Source: Diphasiastrum complanatum (taxonomy: Eukaryota > Streptophyta > Lycopodiopsida > Lycopodiales > Lycopodiaceae). Taken from it: 64,000 bases of DNA. Of this stretch, positions 45,476 to 57,576 are shown in pieces. How positions within the stretch are numbered: position 1 is the stretch's first letter; each line of letters opens with the position of its first letter. A model generated the notes under the pieces. That model was not told where the DNA came from and ran no database searches. It was given only the letters and a program-made list of their open reading frames with translations. Location of the stretch: positions 29,820,361 to 29,884,360 of the forward strand of contig CM055109.1 of NCBI GenBank assembly GCA_029204225.1, read 5' to 3'. The position numbers and the translations under genes were made by a program.

Positions 45476-47538
45476 GTTATACATCACTTCTATACGTAGG
45501 TTGTTGTTGATATAACATGTTGCCAAAATGATTTGGGCAATGAAGCATAAGTTATCATGCATTTGGCTAACTAAGGTCTTGTTCTTCTTTTCTGCCATTC
45601 CATTCGACTGTGGAGAATAGGAAGCATCAAATTGATGCTCGAAGTCATTGGCTGAGCAGTAGTTTTTGAACTCGTTTGAGATGTATTCTCCACTGTTGTC
45701 GCTCCTAAGAGCTTTGATGTTATTGTCTGTCTGCAACTCAGCATCTTCTTTGTATTTCTTGAAAAACTGGAAGGCTTCAAATTTGTGCTTCAAAAAATAT
45801 ATAATAGTTCTTTTGAAATAGTCATCTATAAAAGTAATAAAAAATTTAGCACCAAACAGTGATGGTGTTTGCATTGGGCCGCATATATCAGTAAGTACAA
45901 TGTCTAGAAGTTTTTTAGATATGTGTTTTAGATTTGACTTAAATGGCCTTCTTGCCTGCTTTCCTATGATACATCTTTGGCAGACAGGAGGGTCGACAAT
46001 TTGTTAGTCTAAATCATGAACTGAAGAACGTCTAGACATGTTATTTATCGATACATGATTAAGGTGACCAAGTCTATAATGCCAAATTAATTTTTTATTG
46101 ATAGATGATGAACTGCTTAAAGCACAATCAGTCGTAGAGTTACAATGACTAAGCCTATAGAGATATCCTTTTCGAGTGCAAGAACTCTCCTGCTCTTATC
46201 AAGAATTTGACAGGAATCTACCTGAAACTCTACCTTATGTCCTAAGTCTGTAATTCGACTGATCAACAACAAATTTGTCATAAGGGTTCGGGACATACAG
46301 TATATTTGGTATTAGTTTCGATAGTCCATTCTGAAAATGTAGTCTGACAGTACCTTCACCTTCAATTCTGTGTGAGTTGTTGTCTCCAAGGTGAATGAAT
46401 TTCTTGGTGTTGTAGGCTGAATAGTCGATGAACCATTTTTGATGGCTTGTCATATGTTGCGTTGCTCTAGAATCGAGGAATCATTCCTTTGATCGTTCAA
46501 CATAGTAATGCTTCACCATGAAGGCTTCTTGCTCATCGTCATAGTCTCTTTGGACCTTCTGCTTTGTGTTTTTTGCATGGGCTTGCTGATCCGGCTGCTT
46601 CTTCTTGTCGTTGTTGAACGTCAAGATCCGACAGTCCTGGATTTTGTGGTTCTTGCAGTACTTGTAGAAGAGCCTTTTTTTGTTTTAAGCATGCTGCTAA
46701 TTCTAGGTTTTCTGTTATTGCTTCTAATTGTCGTCGATTTGTCGGACAGCTCTCTTCTTCTGTTGCTTCCTTGTGTTCTTCTTTGAGAATAATGCTTGTG
46801 AGTCGTTGATGGAGGATGAGGATACTCCATTCCTTCTTGTCTCCTCCTAAAGCAACATGATTATGACTCTGGACAATGTTATTTCTGAGTGTGTGGAAAT
46901 CATCATCACCCAGTTTTCATATGAAGATGGTAAACTGGACAATAAGATCATTACATTGTCAAAGTCTTCGATCACTGAACCTATTGCCACCATCTGCTCC
47001 AGTAGAGTCTTGAATTGATTAATGTGATTCTAAATAGAATCACTTTTTGACATTCTGAGTGAGAAGAATTTTTTCCTTAGATGCAGCTTTGAAGTGACAT
47101 CTCTCACTTCGTATAGTGTGCTCAATATATCCCAAGCCTCTTTCAATGACTGGGCTTGTTTGATGTGGCCAATCTGTGTCGGAGATGTTAAGGGTGATAA
47201 AGGCAAAAGTCTTGCCATCCCTAAGCTTTCACTTGGAATTGGCTTACTCATCAACAATGAGAAGTAGTTCGGTTCCAGCGACTATTTTCCAAAGCTCCTT
47301 GGCCATCAATACTACCCTCAGCTTGAATTTCCACAAGTGGTAATTTTTAAAATCGATTTTGTCTACCATTAGAGCAGACTATGATTGTGAATCCATCTGG
47401 AAGTTAAGGATGAGTGTATGCAGATAGTAGATTATATGACTGGAAACAATGATAGCAAGTGTGTACTCTTTATCAGAACAATTATTCTGATAATGTTAGC
47501 TCTAACTCTGCTTCAAATAATCAGAGAGTAAAGTTATT
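45473..47538 (-). pseudogene. Ty1/copia remnant: gag, protease, start of integrase
   Basis: Minus-strand order from a gag start near 47395 (MDSQS, then NYHLWKFKLRVVL), with a long readable piece at 47030-47257 (AWDILSTLYEVRDVTSKLHL). A zinc knuckle follows near 46650 (FYKYCKNHKIQDCR, first Cys lost). The protease site near 46470 reads LDSRATQHM, where Gly of DSGAT has become Arg. GAG-pre-integrase has WHYRLGHLN and CQRC. The integrase core is open at 45473-45874 (FITFIDDYFKRT, then LRSDNSGEYIS and YSPQSNGMAEKK). RT, RNase H and the 3' LTR are missing. Its gag resembles that of the 1975-4790 copy. Many stops make it inactive. Confidence 0.85.
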
Positions 47539-47550
47539 GCTCTGATACCA
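47539..47550 (-). other. Primer binding site, initiator tRNA-Met
   Basis: Minus-strand TGGTATCAGAGC directly abutting the 5' LTR's terminal CCAACA. Confidence 0.93.
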
Positions 47551-48527
47551 TGTTGGAAATCTTGGCACTACTGTGATAGTACGTCGCGGCGCAACGGAGT
47601 CCTCGGTGCATGCAACTACATATATCATATTTAGATTGACTCCAACAAATCGAAGTCTACCCTACTTGATCGCAGTTCCGAATTCATTGGATCGACACAA
47701 TCGATTTCATAGCCATGCACGCATTATCTGAGTTTAGATTTAGCTTTGCGAAAGCGTTTTAAGTGCGGAAGTTAGAGCAACAAATCGACATGTGTTGTCA
47801 GTCACATGAACAATTTAATCTATGAATAAGCTTATCTACAAGCAAGAAACAATCTGGACATGAATAAAAATGAACATTCAGCATGAAATACATGACCTAG
47901 AATACTAGAACAATGATTATTCAGTCGTGAAGAAAATACAATCTGAATGTAGCGAGAGTCGCGTTCTTCATGAATCAATACTCTGTAATTAAAAGCAGAA
48001 CAATTGCACTATGGATGCTCGATTGATCGACTTGATAGATGATTGAGCTAATTCAATGTCTGTAGAGCTTCTTCTTGTCTAACCGAGCAACTGATAAGTT
48101 GCCGGATATATACACATGGCTAACTAATTAAAAGAATGTTTAATCTATACTTTACAATTAGGAATAAGGCACTATGTGCTGTTGGTAGTCGCCTTCGGAC
48201 GATATTTGATTCTGTCTGGTTGTGATTCAATGTACTTGTTGATCAATTGCGGCCGATTGTTCGAGGATGGTCAAATTATCGAATCTGATCATATGGTCCG
48301 AGATGGCCGAGGATGGCCGAGGATGGCCGAACAATCGAAGATGGCCGAATAGTCGAAGGTGTCCAAACAATCGGAGAAACATTGTCATTGATTCCTTTAT
48401 ATTTCTACAGACTGTCAGGAAACAAGTGTATTTCTGTAGAGTATGCGACTGTACAAGTATTTGCACCAACTACTGAATGGATCTAGATTAATAGAGAGAT
48501 ATGGATGGAGATGATAGAAATCCAACA
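47551..48527 (-). repeat. 5' LTR of the minus-strand copia element
   Basis: 977 bp, bounded by plus-strand TGTTGGAAATC on the left and GAAATCCAACA on the right, giving TG...CA ends with a TGTTGGA/TCCAACA inverted pair. The primer site adjoins its left edge. No partner 3' LTR exists in the window. It contains a tandem GGCCGAGGAT array near 48302-48330. It abuts plus-strand copia coding sequence at 48528. Confidence 0.88.
48302..48355 (+). repeat. GATGGCCGAG tandem motif inside the LTR
   Basis: Three close 10-bp units GATGGCCGAG/A followed by looser GATGGCCGAA and TGGCCGAAT versions. It lies in the LTR upstream half, where enhancer repeats often sit. The function is inference. Confidence 0.75.
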
Positions 48528-49800
48528 AAGTGGTAATTGGAAGGGATGTCATTTTTTATGAAGAAAACATTCCAAAGGTTTTTTCAAGTGGTAATGTGGT
48601 GATTGGATCTTTCATTCTTCATGTTGATGAAATGGTTGATGATACCTTGGAAGTTGATGGTGAAGGGCCTTCTTCAAGTCAAAAGCCAAGGAGGACATCA
48701 AGACAAGGGAAACAACCTTCAAGACTCACTTATAATGAAAAGGATAAGAAAATTGTTGGTGTTACAAACTATGCTTTCCTAGCCTCTTTTGATGAACCTA
48801 CATGTGTAGATGAGGCAAGACAAAAAGAGGAGTGGATCCAAATAATGGATCTTGAGTACCAAGCTCTTATGAAGAACAACACATGGAGGTTGGTGAAACT
48901 ACCTAAGGACAAAAAAGCTATTGGATGCAAGTGGATCTTCAAAGTGAAGACAAACCAAGATGGATCAATTAGCAAGTACAAGGCAAGGTTGGTGCCAAAA
49001 GGATATGCACAAGAACATGGTATTGACTATGATAAGACCTTTGCACCAGTGGCAAAGATGGTAACTATTCGAGTCATCATATCTCTTGCAACTCTTTTTG
49101 GTTGGGATGTATGCAAATGGACATCACTAATGCATTCTTGAATGGTGATATTGAGGAGGAAGTATACATGGAGCAACCCGAGGGCTACATTTTAGATGGC
49201 AAGCCTAATCATGTTTGTTTTCTACAAAAGAGTTTGTATGGTCTTAAGCAAGCACCAAGGAGTTGGTATGTTAAGCTTAATACATTTTTACTTTCTCAAA
49301 ACTTTGCTATGAGTGAGTATGATCAGTCACTTTATTATAGGTTTTCTGAAAATGATGTTACCATTCTACTAATCTATGTGGATGATATCATATTGAGTGG
49401 AGGAAACAATGAAGATATTGATGAGATCAAGATTACAATTAAGAGGGAGTTTGAGGTGCACGATCTTGGACATCTGCATTATACCTTGGGAATAGAAGTG
49501 CTTAGATCTTCTCAATCTACTTTCATTTTTCAAAAGAAGTTATGGAGTCAAATGTAAAGCTCACTATAAGAGGTAATGAAAGATTCTTCAAGGACATTAC
49601 TCTCTATATGAAGCTAGTCGGTTCACTCATATCTCTAACCATCACAAGACCTTATCTTAGTTAGTGTTGGTAGATTAAGCCAGTTTATGCAAGATCCTAA
49701 TGTAGAGCATTGGAACTAGGCAAGAGAGTGTTGATATACATCTCGGGTTCTTCCCAAGCCTCACTAGATGAAGTACACTTACCAACTTCCTTGAGAAGTT
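48528..49800 (+). pseudogene. Ty1/copia RT region
   Basis: Two large open pieces broken by one frameshift near 49110. The first (48530-49141) covers the end of integrase (VIGRDVIFYEE), a linker, and early RT (NNTWRLVKLPKDKKAIGCKW, then KARLVPKGYAQEHGIDYDKT). The second (49102-49557) continues MDITNAFLNGDIEEEVYM, then SLYGLKQAPRSWY and the catalytic LIYVDDIILSGG, then LGHLHYTLGIEVL. Weak readings of the pol remainder extend to about 49800. It is the best preserved copia RT here and belongs to a different lineage from the others. The left side is cut at the LTR of the minus-strand element. Confidence 0.88.
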
Positions 49801-50575
49801 CATTTGTCACATTCATCTTGATCACATTGTCAAAAATTGGTGGGTGTAGCAAAAATGAGTTCTGACACAAGATTGAAACTTAGTATCTCAATAGGAATTG
49901 GAAATTGGTTCCATGATAGAGGTCTAGATTAAAAAATCTGGATCAAGATACTTAGCAACAAAAACTTACAATGGACAATTGTGGATCGGAAGTGTGTCAA
50001 CGTAGCAACAAGAATGTAGATGTAATACAGTCTAAAATAATGAGCAAATGAACAAAAATTTGTGTGGACAGGAATTGCACTCTTGATTAATCAAAAGTAG
50101 AGTACATGAGCGTGAAGCAGTGTGCGAGTCTGTGAGGCGCAAAAATGCTGAGCTTCAGACGCTTGATCTTTTCTAGATGGATTTTACCTTTTGTTTGGGA
50201 AAATCAGACTAGAATGCTCCCTCACTGACGATGGAAGTGCAGGCTTTATTATAGATTCACTTGATTGACTTGTTGATGATTGCAAATTAGTGATCAGTAC
50301 TTGGAAGTATAAAATTGAATCTACTTAATTTGGTAGAGTTGTCCTATAGTTGATAGCCATCGTTGTAAACAATAAATCTATGTACAAATAGGTAGACTGT
50401 CAACGTCGTCTTTCTGATCGTGACGTGGGTCAGAATCGACTGACAGTACATGTATCGAATATTTCTTGTATCAATCTTTATAGATCTGAATCGACCTTTT
50501 GTATGAATAATTCTCGAGTCGAGTTGAGTTGATGGAGTCGAGGATTTTGATCTTTTGCTTCAAATTTCGCATTTT
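49801..50575. other. Gene-free stretch
   Basis: No coding sequence supported. It may hold LTR or leader sequence of the neighbouring fragments, but no ends could be defined. Confidence 0.35.
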
Positions 50576-50812
50576 TTATTTTGTTTTGTAGTATAAGTAT
50601 ATAGAGATTTCAGGATGCTCATTATTGAATGGATTGGACCTGAGCATTAAAATCCAACACAAATGAAGAGCTTTCTTTGCCCTCCTATCATACGACTCCA
50701 TTCTCATCTTCCAAATAGAATAGTTGCTTGATGTAAGTCTATCAACATGAAGCCTCCATTTGTAGCGATGCTGCAATGACTTGATCTTCTCTTTCAACCT
50801 GTTCCAATGCAC
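50576..50812 (-). pseudogene. Copia gag N-terminal-like fragment
   Basis: The minus-strand reading includes LTSSNYSIWKMRMESYDRRA, matching the start of copia gag (a NY-x-W-x2-RM signature). The sequence is otherwise not extendable. Confidence 0.5.
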
Positions 50813-51009
50813 AAAGAGAGAGAGAACTTTTTATAGAAATAAAACTATCACACTCTCTAGTAGGAATTCAAGGTAGGTAGCTTTTGATTGGACCCCTTTT
50901 TTACCTCCTCCAAATTTGATTGTTTGAGTGACTGGTGGGATATAAAATGACCCCTAAACAAGTTATCGATGCAAAGAAAATGGTAAAGGAGTCAGTCTAT
51001 ATCTCGATT

Positions 51010-51260
51010 ACAGTTCAAACTAACATAAATTCTTGAGACTGATTGATCGTAGAGACCAAACCAATCAATTGTTTGAAGGCTTTCTGATCCTCTTCCGTCC
51101 AAGTAAAAGGTCCGTCCTCCTTCAAGAGTCTCACTAATGGAGAGATGAGGGAAGAGTAATTGCTAAGAAACTTCCTACGATAACCCGCTCTTCCTAGGAA
51201 ATATCATAATTCATTTGCAGTGGTGAGGAGTAGCATCACTTTCAACCAATCAAAATCATA
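51010..51260 (-). pseudogene. Ty3/gypsy RT-RNase H junction fragment
   Basis: The minus-strand reading GRAGYRRKFLSNYSSLISPL, then LLKEDGPFTWTEEDQKAFKQL, is the block between RT and RNase H in gypsy pol. It is short and isolated, with no LTR nearby. Confidence 0.7.
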
Positions 51261-51262
51261 TG

Positions 51263-51315
51263 GTATCAGTATTTCCCTCAATCAAATAGGTATCAGTATT
51301 TCCCTCAATCAATAG
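51263..51315 (+). repeat. 27-bp tandem duplication
   Basis: Two copies of GGTATCAGTATTTCCCTCAA plus a few bases, at 51263 and 51290. Confidence 0.88.
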
Positions 51316-51504
51316 GCTTATACCTCGTTCGTTAGAAGTTCTTAATAATAGGAACAAGTAGTTACAAAGTTTGATTCGTGTTCAGCAATTAGACAACATT
51401 GCAGTTCTTATAGACCTTGAACAACACCTCACACTACTATGTGTTCATAGACAAGATCCTAAAGCGTTGACAAATGAGATGTAAATTTAGTGTTTCCCTG
51501 TATC

Positions 51505-52494
51505 TGAAGAAACAAAATGTTTCTGTTTACAAAGCTTTGCTAGCTTTCAGCCCTCTACCTGACGAAAATGTTCACGAACACGAAAGTCAAGAGACACGAA
51601 ACACGAAGTTTTGTGAACGTCTGACGAGAAGACACGAACGCGAAAGATTCGTGAATGAGAATCTTTTGCGGTCCTGCACAAGAAAGTCAGATGATGGAAA
51701 CGAGACAAACGACGCGACACAAAAAAAAACATCGCGAAACTCTTTTTTGCCCTCACGCTCCAAAAGAGTACCAGCAAGATCATGCAAGTACCCATAAGTA
51801 TAGATGTCTGACCTTTTGGCATGACATCAGCAGATACACTCTAGGTCGTGGCTAATCTGTCACTCTTGTAATTTCCTGATTAGTTGTAGATGCTTAATCA
51901 CTCTAATTTAAAAGTTACATAGAGCGACTATATACTTACTGGATGATACTTGACAATAGTAATAATGAAGTAGTCTGATGCCAGTGAGCAATCAAGACGA
52001 AAAATATAGAACAAAGGTCCACCAACAAGCGAGACAATACTCTGCACAGTAAACAGGACCCATAGAGATCCACAAGTCCGCTAGTAAGCGAGACACTACT
52101 CGTGAGAGAACTGTATTTTCTCTCATGCCAATGCACTACGTGGATCTGCATGCAGTGCTTGGAGAATCAGAGAAAATTGATAGGTGATCTTGTAGCCATT
52201 GTGCACATGTCACTTTATGATATATAATCTTGGATGCAAATGTGTCTGCTGTTATTTGTGTGTCTGATTCTCTCATTCGTTTAATTCCGCATATTGGTTG
52301 AATCTTGTTGAATGCTACATTAACTTATAAACGTAGATCAGCAGTGACTGACTACATTTTGGAGGACTGTAGGAGTGATTCAACTGGCAGTGTCCAACGA
52401 TCGCATCTGAACTCCATCCAAATCGTATTAAATCATTGTTGTTTTGCTTTGGCGACTGTTTCGCTTTCGCGACTGCGACTCAATTTCTCCATCA
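51505..52494 (+). repeat. 5' LTR of the copia element
   Basis: 990 bp with TG...CA ends. It pairs with 56591-57576. It contains a run of GACACGAA-type words at 51575-51645 shared with the other LTR. Confidence 0.93.
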
Positions 52495-52495
52495 G

Positions 52496-52507
52496 TGGTA
52501 TCAGAGC
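52496..52507 (+). other. Primer binding site, initiator tRNA-Met
   Basis: TGGTATCAGAGC one base after the 5' LTR. Confidence 0.95.
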
Positions 52508-52610
52508 CTACCTATCTTGTTATAGTCTGACGTAGCCAAGAAGCTATCAGATCTAGGAGGCCAAGCATTCAACAAACAACCATCAACAAGAGAGCAAACT
52601 TCAAGAAGCA

Positions 52611-53552
52611 ATGGCTTCAATCAGCAGCATGCAGAGCAAGATCTGCACAATTCTTGATTCTTCAGGATCTAACTTTCTATCCTGGAAGGTTAAGACATCA
52701 CTGATACTCAAGGGCGAAGGTTTATTCCCCTAGGTGGATGGCACAGAGGAGATGCCGACAATATCAGGCAAAGAGCTACACGAGTGGAGGGAGAAAAATG
52801 ACAAGGCAATAGCCTTGCTATCTTCATCCATTGAAGATAGTCTCACACTTGACCTAGCAACACTCTCCAAGGCAAAGGAGATGTGGGATGCATTGCTCAC
52901 CAGATTTTAGACGAAATCAAGAAGTCAAATTATGATGCTGGAATATCAGCTGACGAATCTACAGTGGGATCGGAAAGACCTCACTTTTTTTTTAAGAAAG
53001 ATGAAGGATCTATTCCTATCACTACACAACTCTGGAGCAGAGAATACAGTGTCAACTGAGAAGCAGCTCACCTACTTGTTTAGAGCCTTACCCAGATCAT
53101 TCCAGACAAAGAGGACCCTGCTCGCAAATCCTACCATGAACCTTGAAAAGGCGATTGTCGAGATTCGAGAGGAAGTCGAGGCCAGAGAACATCTTGATCA
53201 CAAAGATGGCCCTCTTCGGCAACAAAGAAAAATCCAAGAAACAATTCAAGCCTAAGAGGGAGTCGAATCAGAGGCAGGATCGTGACCAACAAGCATAGGA
53301 GACCAGCAAAGGCAACTGGAAAAGCAAAGGGAGGTCGAAGCAACAAGGTGCAGACAAGAAGACTTGCGTGAGATGTAGAAGAGATCGGCATATAGTTGAT
53401 ACATGTTGGCCCAATCAAAGATTGAGTGTATCCATTGCCACAAGAAGGGTCATGTAGCCGTGGATTGTCGCCAGAACTCAAGAAACAAATCAGCGCAGAA
53501 TAGACATGAGAACAACAATAGTTCATCCTATGTCGAGGAGCCCGAGAGCTGA
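52611..53552 (+). pseudogene. Copia gag
   Basis: Starts at ATG 52611 (MASISSMQSKICTILD, then NFLSWKVKTSLILKG). The usual copia gag follows: AKEMWDALLTRF, then QLTNLQWDRKDLTFFLRKMK and YLFRALPRSFQTKRTLL. A zinc knuckle lies near 53425 (CIHCHKKGHVAVDC, Cys-x2-Cys-x4-His-x4-Cys). In-frame TAGs at 52731-52733 and 52909-52911 and further stops after 53250 break it. Gag would package the element's RNA. The knuckle residues are intact. Confidence 0.88.
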
Positions 53553-55680
53553 AAAATGGGCGAAGAAAGATCGAACATAAACTGTTCGACTGTCTATATC
53601 TGTGAAGACGTGTGTTCAGCGTCAACATCTGACACACATGAGGTGATCCTAGATTCAGGAGCCACCTTGCACTTCGTGACATCAAGACGAATAATGTCTG
53701 ATTTCAGAAGTGCTGATCCTTTAAGATTCATTATTCTTGGAGATGGATCCAAACATCAACTGAACGATAATGTTTCACTATGGCTCAACACCAACGACAG
53801 AGAAAGACGACTCGAAGACGTTTTGTTCGTGCCTACTCTACAACAAGACTTGCTTTCTGTAGCAAGAATAGCGGATGCAGGGATGCGTGTGACATTTTTT
53901 GACGAAGCATGCAATGTGATTGACGCCAGTACCAGTACTTTGATCGCTCAAGGCAGAACGAAAGGAAATCTATATCTTCTAAATGTTCGCCTACTTGCAG
54001 ATCAGATGCATCAGACTCATGATGAGTCGCCAAACACTCTGTGGCACAGGAGACTATGCCACATGAACTCAATGACATTGTATCAAGCAAGCCATCATGG
54101 AGCGATAACAGGGGTCAACATCTTGAATGCAACCAGTTTGACCGCCTGTGATGCATGCTTGAAGGGTAAGATGTCACGCACTCCATTTATCAAAGACTCC
54201 TATAGAACGGCCAAGATTCTGGAGCTAGTGCACTCTGACATCTGTGGACCTTTCAACGTGATCTCAATAGGAGGTTCAAAATATTATATAAACTTCATTG
54301 ATGATTATAGCAAATTTGCCAGTGTATTTTATTCAGAATAAATCTGAAGCACTTGATAAATTCACAGAATATGTGAATTGGGCTAAGAGATGTACAAAGA
54401 ACAAAGTGAAGCAGATCAAAACAGATCGAGGTGGCGAATACATCTTGAATCGCTTCACTGACTTCTACAATGATCGTGGCATCATACATAGAAGAACTGC
54501 AGCCTACACTCCGCAGCACAATGGTGTTGCACAAAGAAAGAATAGGACCCTGATGGAAGCAGCCATATGCATGATGGCCTACTCGAAGGATCCAAGGGTA
54601 CTATGGGCTGAAGCAGTAGCTACAGCCGCATACATTTAGAATAGGACATGTAAGTCTGGTGTCCCTCACACGACACCACACGAGTTATGGTGGGGTAGAA
54701 AGCCCAACCTGTCTCACGTCAGAATCTTTGGCTGTGCAGCTTATGCACACATTCCTAATAAGTTTCAAAATAAGCTTGATGAGAAAGCCGAGCAGGGATT
54801 TCTGGTAGGTTATGACAACAATTCGTCATACTATAGAATCTACATGCCAGACACGAACACTGTGAAAACAGTGAGAGATGTCAGATTTGATGAGAGCAGG
54901 ACAATGGCCAATAATGATCCCATCAGCTATGAAGTTCTGGAGAGGCAGTACTATGACCTGCCGCCAGTGACAGAGGGAGCAGAGGACGAATATGAAAACA
55001 AAATTTTTTAAGTCGTCTCACATTCGAACGACGAATCTGAAGAAGAAAGATTCGAGAGGCAGCCTACTGCTACAGTTCTTGTAAACCAAGATGGTTCCGG
55101 ACCTAGCAGAGCAGACAAAGGCAAGGGTATTGCTGTCCAAGGAGGATCTCCTAGAAGGTCGACAAGACCGCGAAGAGCACCAACAAGATACGTGCCAAGC
55201 AGTTCAGCTTCTACATCAGAAGAATTCTGCGGATTCAGTGGCGAACCACAGACTTTCGAAAAAGCGATTGAATGTCCAGAGAAGGATAGATGGATCCAGG
55301 CCATGAACAAAAAGATGGAGTCCATGAGAAAGAACAAGGTATGGACATTGCAGCCATTACCACATAAGCGCAAGACTGTCAAATGCAAATGGATTTTCAA
55401 ACTCAAGTACGGACCAGATGGGAATGTCACAAAATACAAGGCAAGACTGGTAGCGAAGGGATTCTCCTAGAGATATGGTATTGACTACTCTGAAACCTTC
55501 TCTCCTGTCATCAAACATTCGTCCCTACGTCTGTTATTTGCATATGCAACAACTTATGACCTTAGGATCCACATTGTGGACAAGAAGACGGCCTTCTTGC
55601 ATGGCGAATTAGACAAAGAAGTCTATATGGATCAACCCCAAGATTCGTCTCGAATTCACTTCCAGACTATGCATTCAGAA
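53553..55680 (+). pseudogene. Copia protease, integrase and start of RT
   Basis: The protease active site ILDSGATLHFV is intact near 53650. The integrase zinc finger LWHRRLCHMN, then CDACLKGK is intact (54040-54175). The integrase core follows (LVHSDICGPF, then FIDDYSKF), with a shift near 54330. It then has KTDRGGEYILN, AAYTPQHNGV and NRTLMEAAIC up to a TAG near 54638. The C-terminus has HVRIFGCAAYAHI. RT begins NKVWTLQPLPHKRKTVKCKW and KARLVAKGFS, with TAG at 55468-55470 where the related copy at 15176 has CAG. It breaks off after TAFLHGELDKEVYMDQP and IYGLKQS. Confidence 0.88.
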
Positions 55681-56590
55681 TGCATAGAAATATCTATGGT
55701 CTGAAACAGTCAACCCCAAGTGTTACTTAGGCTTGCAAAATTGAAAGGGACTACGAGGGAGGTAAGCTATACCTTCACTAGTCCAGATACACCCATAAGA
55801 TCCTAAAGGACTTTGGGATGCTGAACTGCAAAGGAGCGAATACTCCAATGCTCGCAGGGACGGTGCTGACAAACGATGACTGTCTGAAGACTGAGGAAGA
55901 GAGAGAACGGATGTAGCTCACACCTTACAGGAAGCTGATAGGATCAGTGATGTACCTTGCAGACAACACACACCCTGATATAGCTTATGCGGTATTCATG
56001 ATGAGCCAATTCTGCACGAATCCAGGGTCGACCAAAACGCATTTTTTAATATCTTCAATTAACGAGGGATTACGACTTGTGTTATTGTCGTGATGCAGAT
56101 TTCAAGATGCTTTCCTATAGTGATGCTACCTGGGCATCCCTGGAGGACGATTGTAAAAGCGTCTCAGGAGGTTGCACCATCGCATCAGGAGCAGTAGTTC
56201 TTTGGATTAGCAAGAAGCAGACCATCTTGACCCAGTCATCTTGCGAAGCAGAGTACGTTGCAACAGCAAAGATGGCCAATGAAATAATCTGGCTAAGGCA
56301 GTTCTTGAACGAATTGGACGAAACAGGGAATGAGCCTCTGGTCTTGCAAATGGATAACACCTCTGCAATACATCTGACGAAAAATCCCGTGTTCCATTCA
56401 AGAACAAGGCACATTGTGATCAAGTACCACTTGATCAGGGATCTAATTGAGAAGAAGATGCTACAGACCTCCTTCATTGGAATGAAAGATATGGTTGCTG
56501 ACATCTTCATTAAAGCCCTGGACAAAGGACTCTTTGAGAGACAAAGGAGCAGTCTTGGGATCGTAAACCTACCACGCTTTGAGAGGGAGC
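55681..56590 (+). pseudogene. Copia RT end and RNase H
   Basis: After IYGLKQS near 55715 the text jumps to ACKIERDYEGGKLYLH and RYTHKILKDFGMLNCKG, so about 80 residues including YVDD are deleted. RNase H is open from 56077: MLSYSDATWASLEDDCKSVS, then SSCEAEYVATAKMANEIIWL, MDNTSAIHLTKNP and DMVADIFIKAL. The reading then runs through the polypurine tract into the LTR. Catalytic residues of RNase H (Asp in YSDATWA, Glu in CEAEY, Asp in MDNTS) are visible. Confidence 0.88.
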
Positions 56591-57576
56591 TGAAGAAACA
56601 AAATGTTTCTGTTTACAAAGCTTTGCTAGTTTTCAGCCTTCTGCTTGACAAAAATGTTCGCGAACACAAAAGTCAAGAGACACGAAACACGAAAGTTTCG
56701 CAAACATCTGACGAGAAGACACAAACGCAAAAGATTCGCGAACAAGAATCTTTTGCGGTCCTGCACAAGAAAGTCAGACGACGGAAACGAGACAAACAAC
56801 GCGACACGAAAAAAAATGTCGCGAAACTCATTTTTGCCCTCACACTCCAAAGAGTACCAGCAAGATCATGCAAGTACCCAGAAGTACAAATGTCTAATAT
56901 GATGGCATGATGTCAGCAGATACACTCTAGGTCATGGCTAATCTGCCACTCTTGTAATTTCCTAATTAGTTGTAGATGCTTAATCACTCTAATCTAAAAG
57001 TTACGTAGAACGACTATATACTTACTGGATGATACTTGACAATAGAGATAATGAAGTAGTCTGATGCTAGTGAGCAATCAAGACGAAAAATACAAAATAG
57101 AGGTCCGCCAATGAGCGAGACAATACTGTGGTAAACAGGATCCATAGAGATCCACAAGTCCACTAGGAAGCGAGACACTACTCGTGAGAGAACTGTATTT
57201 TCTCTCACGCCAACGCACTGCATGGATCTGCATGTAGTGCTTGGAGAATCAGAGAAAATTGATAGATGATCTTGTAGCCATTGCGCACATGTCAATTTAT
57301 GATATATGATCTTGGATGCAAATGTGTCTACTGTTATTCGTGTGTCTGATTCTCTCATTCATTTAATTTCGCATATTGGTTGAATCTTGTTGAATGCTAC
57401 ATTAACTTATAAACGTAGATCAGCAGTGACTGACTACATTTTGGAGAACTGTAGGAGTGATTCAACTGGCAATGTCCAACGATCGCATCTGAACTCCATC
57501 CGAATCGTATTGAATCGTTGTCGTTTCGCTTTCGCGACTGTTTCACTTTCGCGACTGCGACTCAATTTCTCCATCA
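56591..57576 (+). repeat. 3' LTR of the copia element
   Basis: 986 bp, matching 51505-52494 with scattered substitutions and short indels. The right end CTCCATCA is followed by GTATG, close to GTATC before the left LTR. Confidence 0.92.

Larger units (their letters stand above)
51505..57576 (+). mobile_element. Ty1/copia element with both LTRs, internally deleted
   Basis: LTRs at 51505-52494 (990 bp) and 56591-57576 (986 bp) both begin TGAAGAAACAAAATG and end TTTCTCCATCA. A primer site for initiator tRNA-Met follows the left LTR. The purine-rich TTTGAGAGGGAGC precedes the right one. Flanks GTATC and GTATG match at four of five positions, so a target duplication with one change is likely. Gag, protease, integrase, early RT and RNase H are recognisable. 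The RT segment that should carry YVDD is missing near 55715. Numerous nonsense codons, several of them TAG, add to the loss of function. The LTRs have diverged visibly, with scattered substitutions and small indels, so the insertion is older than the gypsy element at 5468. Confidence 0.93.
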
